64,000 nucleotides of DNA from Pseudomonas pharyngis (lineage in GTDB: Bacteria; Pseudomonadota; Gammaproteobacteria; Pseudomonadales; Pseudomonadaceae): assembly GCF_021602345.1 (NCBI RefSeq), contig NZ_BQID01000003.1:124001-188000 (forward strand), read 5' to 3'. Shown here in pieces: positions 63,331 to 64,000 of this stretch. The translations under genes were made by a program, and so were the position numbers. Every line of letters begins with the position of its first letter. The stretch's first letter is position 1. The notes beneath the pieces were generated by a model, which was not told the origin of the DNA, did not search any database, and was given only the letters and a program-made list of their open reading frames with translations.

Positions 63331-64000
63331 TTAATTGAGGTTTTCGACGAGCAGCGCATCCACCCGCTGGAAGCCACGTGGCAGTTTGTTACCACGGCGA
63401 CCACGCTCACCTTTGTAGTGTTCGAGGTCATCGGCCTTCAGCGACAAGGTGCGTTTTCCGGCCTGCAGCACCAAGGTGGCGCCCTCCGGAAGAACGGCGA
63501 TGTCCGTGACATATTCTTCGCGACTGGCCACACGCTCACCGGAAATACCGATGATCTTGTTGCCTTTGCCCTTCCCTAATTGTGGCAGATCGCTGATCTT
63601 GAAGATCAGCAGGCGACCCTCGGTCGTTACCGAAGCCAGCCAGTTGTGCTCGCGGTCGGCGACCGGACGCGGCGCAATCACCTTGGCGTTGTTCGGCAGG
63701 CTCAACAGCGCCTTGCCGGCTTTGTTCTTGGCTTGCAGGTCTTCGCCTTTCACCACGAAACCGTAGCCGGCGTCGGAGGCGATCACGTACAGCGAGTCCT
63801 CTTCAGGCATCAGCACGCATTCGAACGTTGCGCCCGGCGGTGGCGTCAGACGGCCGGTCAACGGCTCGCCCTGACCCCGTGCCGATGGCAGGGTGTGGGT
63901 GGCCAGCGAGTAACTGCGGCCCGTGGAGTCGATGACCACGGCCGACTGGTTCGAACGCCCCGCCGCCGAAGTCTTGAAGCCGTCCCCGGCCTTGTACGAC
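63331..64000 (-). CDS. parC: DNA topoisomerase IV subunit A (C-terminal part)
   Basis: The last 222 residues of ParC; the gene continues past the right edge. The visible part is the C-terminal DNA-wrapping beta-propeller, with blade motifs such as AGDGFKTSAAGRSNQSAVVI, SRGQGEPLTGR-like SARGQGEPLTGRLTPPPG, and GKGNKIIGISGERVASREEY. The end is RGFQRVDALLVENLN. Topoisomerase IV separates replicated chromosomes. The serB-ahpA-(lipoprotein)-parC order matches Pseudomonas. Confidence 0.95.
   Translation of the reverse strand, partial: SYKAGDGFKTSAAGRSNQSAVVIDSTGRSYSLATHTLPSARGQGEPLTGRLTPPPGATFECVLMPEEDSLYVIASDAGYGFVVKGEDLQAKNKAGKALLSLPNNAKVIAPRPVADREHNWLASVTTEGRLLIFKISDLPQLGKGKGNKIIGISGERVASREEYVTDIAVLPEGATLVLQAGKRTLSLKADDLEHYKGERGRRGNKLPRGFQRVDALLVENLN

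Overview
The window is chromosomal DNA from a Pseudomonas, most likely of the P. fluorescens group (P. koreensis/Pf0-1-like branch). The evidence is GC-rich codon usage, gene order that matches the known P. aeruginosa pncB-nadE-azu ... dnaB-rplI-rpsR-rpsF-rlmB-rnr and purA-hisZ-hflCKX-hfq-miaA-mutL-amiB-tsaE-nnrD-queG-orn-rsgA-motBA-rhdA-psd-serB blocks, fluorescens-type REP palindromes (tgtgggagcgggcttgctcg), and an OAA-family lectin of the kind known from P. fluorescens.

Layout. 1-1716: end of a lysine-catabolism gene (amaB) and a divergent LysR regulator. 1730-4850: a visibly lower-GC accessory stretch with an XRE-type regulator, an AGCS amino-acid/sodium symporter and two coupled small genes. 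4915-8650: pncB and nadE (NAD recycling), azurin, a LOG-family nucleosidase and a small conserved protein. 8778-15521: a three-gene operon (transglutaminase/DUF2126, circularly permuted ATP-grasp fused to alpha-E, transglutaminase) that looks like a peptide-ligation/peptide-modification system. 15733-18036: YgiQ. 18196-20775: a large orphan protein resembling Pseudomonas polymorphic-toxin/effector proteins. 20785-28085: dnaB, the rplI-membrane protein-rpsR-rpsF operon with a structured leader, rlmB and rnr. 28246-28720: two tRNA-Leu(CAG) genes, each with its own promoter and terminator. 28855-31430: a ferric-iron ABC binding protein and permease. 31472-33406: a chemoreceptor. 33547-47592: the housekeeping block from purA to queG. 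47618-48667: a Fic protein with a candidate autoregulatory operator. 48807-56599: TRIC channel, orn, rsgA, motB/motA, an HDOD protein, rhdA and psd. 56660-57061: lectin. 57284-59038: PilZ-like protein. 59157-62014: serB and divergent ahpA. 62389 to the end: a PqiC-like lipoprotein and the 3' part of parC.

How the genes work together. Most of the window is core metabolism and information processing, grouped in tightly overlapping operons: amiB-mutL-miaA-hfq-hflX-hflK-hflC is one polycistron closed by a terminator at 36284-36306, and motAB carries a very good sigma-28 (FliA) promoter at 53229-53255. The accessory material sits between conserved blocks as single cassettes: symporter island, orphan effector, Fic gene, lectin and several REP-type repeats. 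No insertion sequence, prophage, CRISPR array or rRNA was seen. Starts were chosen from Shine-Dalgarno spacing and family length; several genes use GTG or TTG (DUF2126 gene, chemoreceptor, hflX, tsaE, serB, ahpA).
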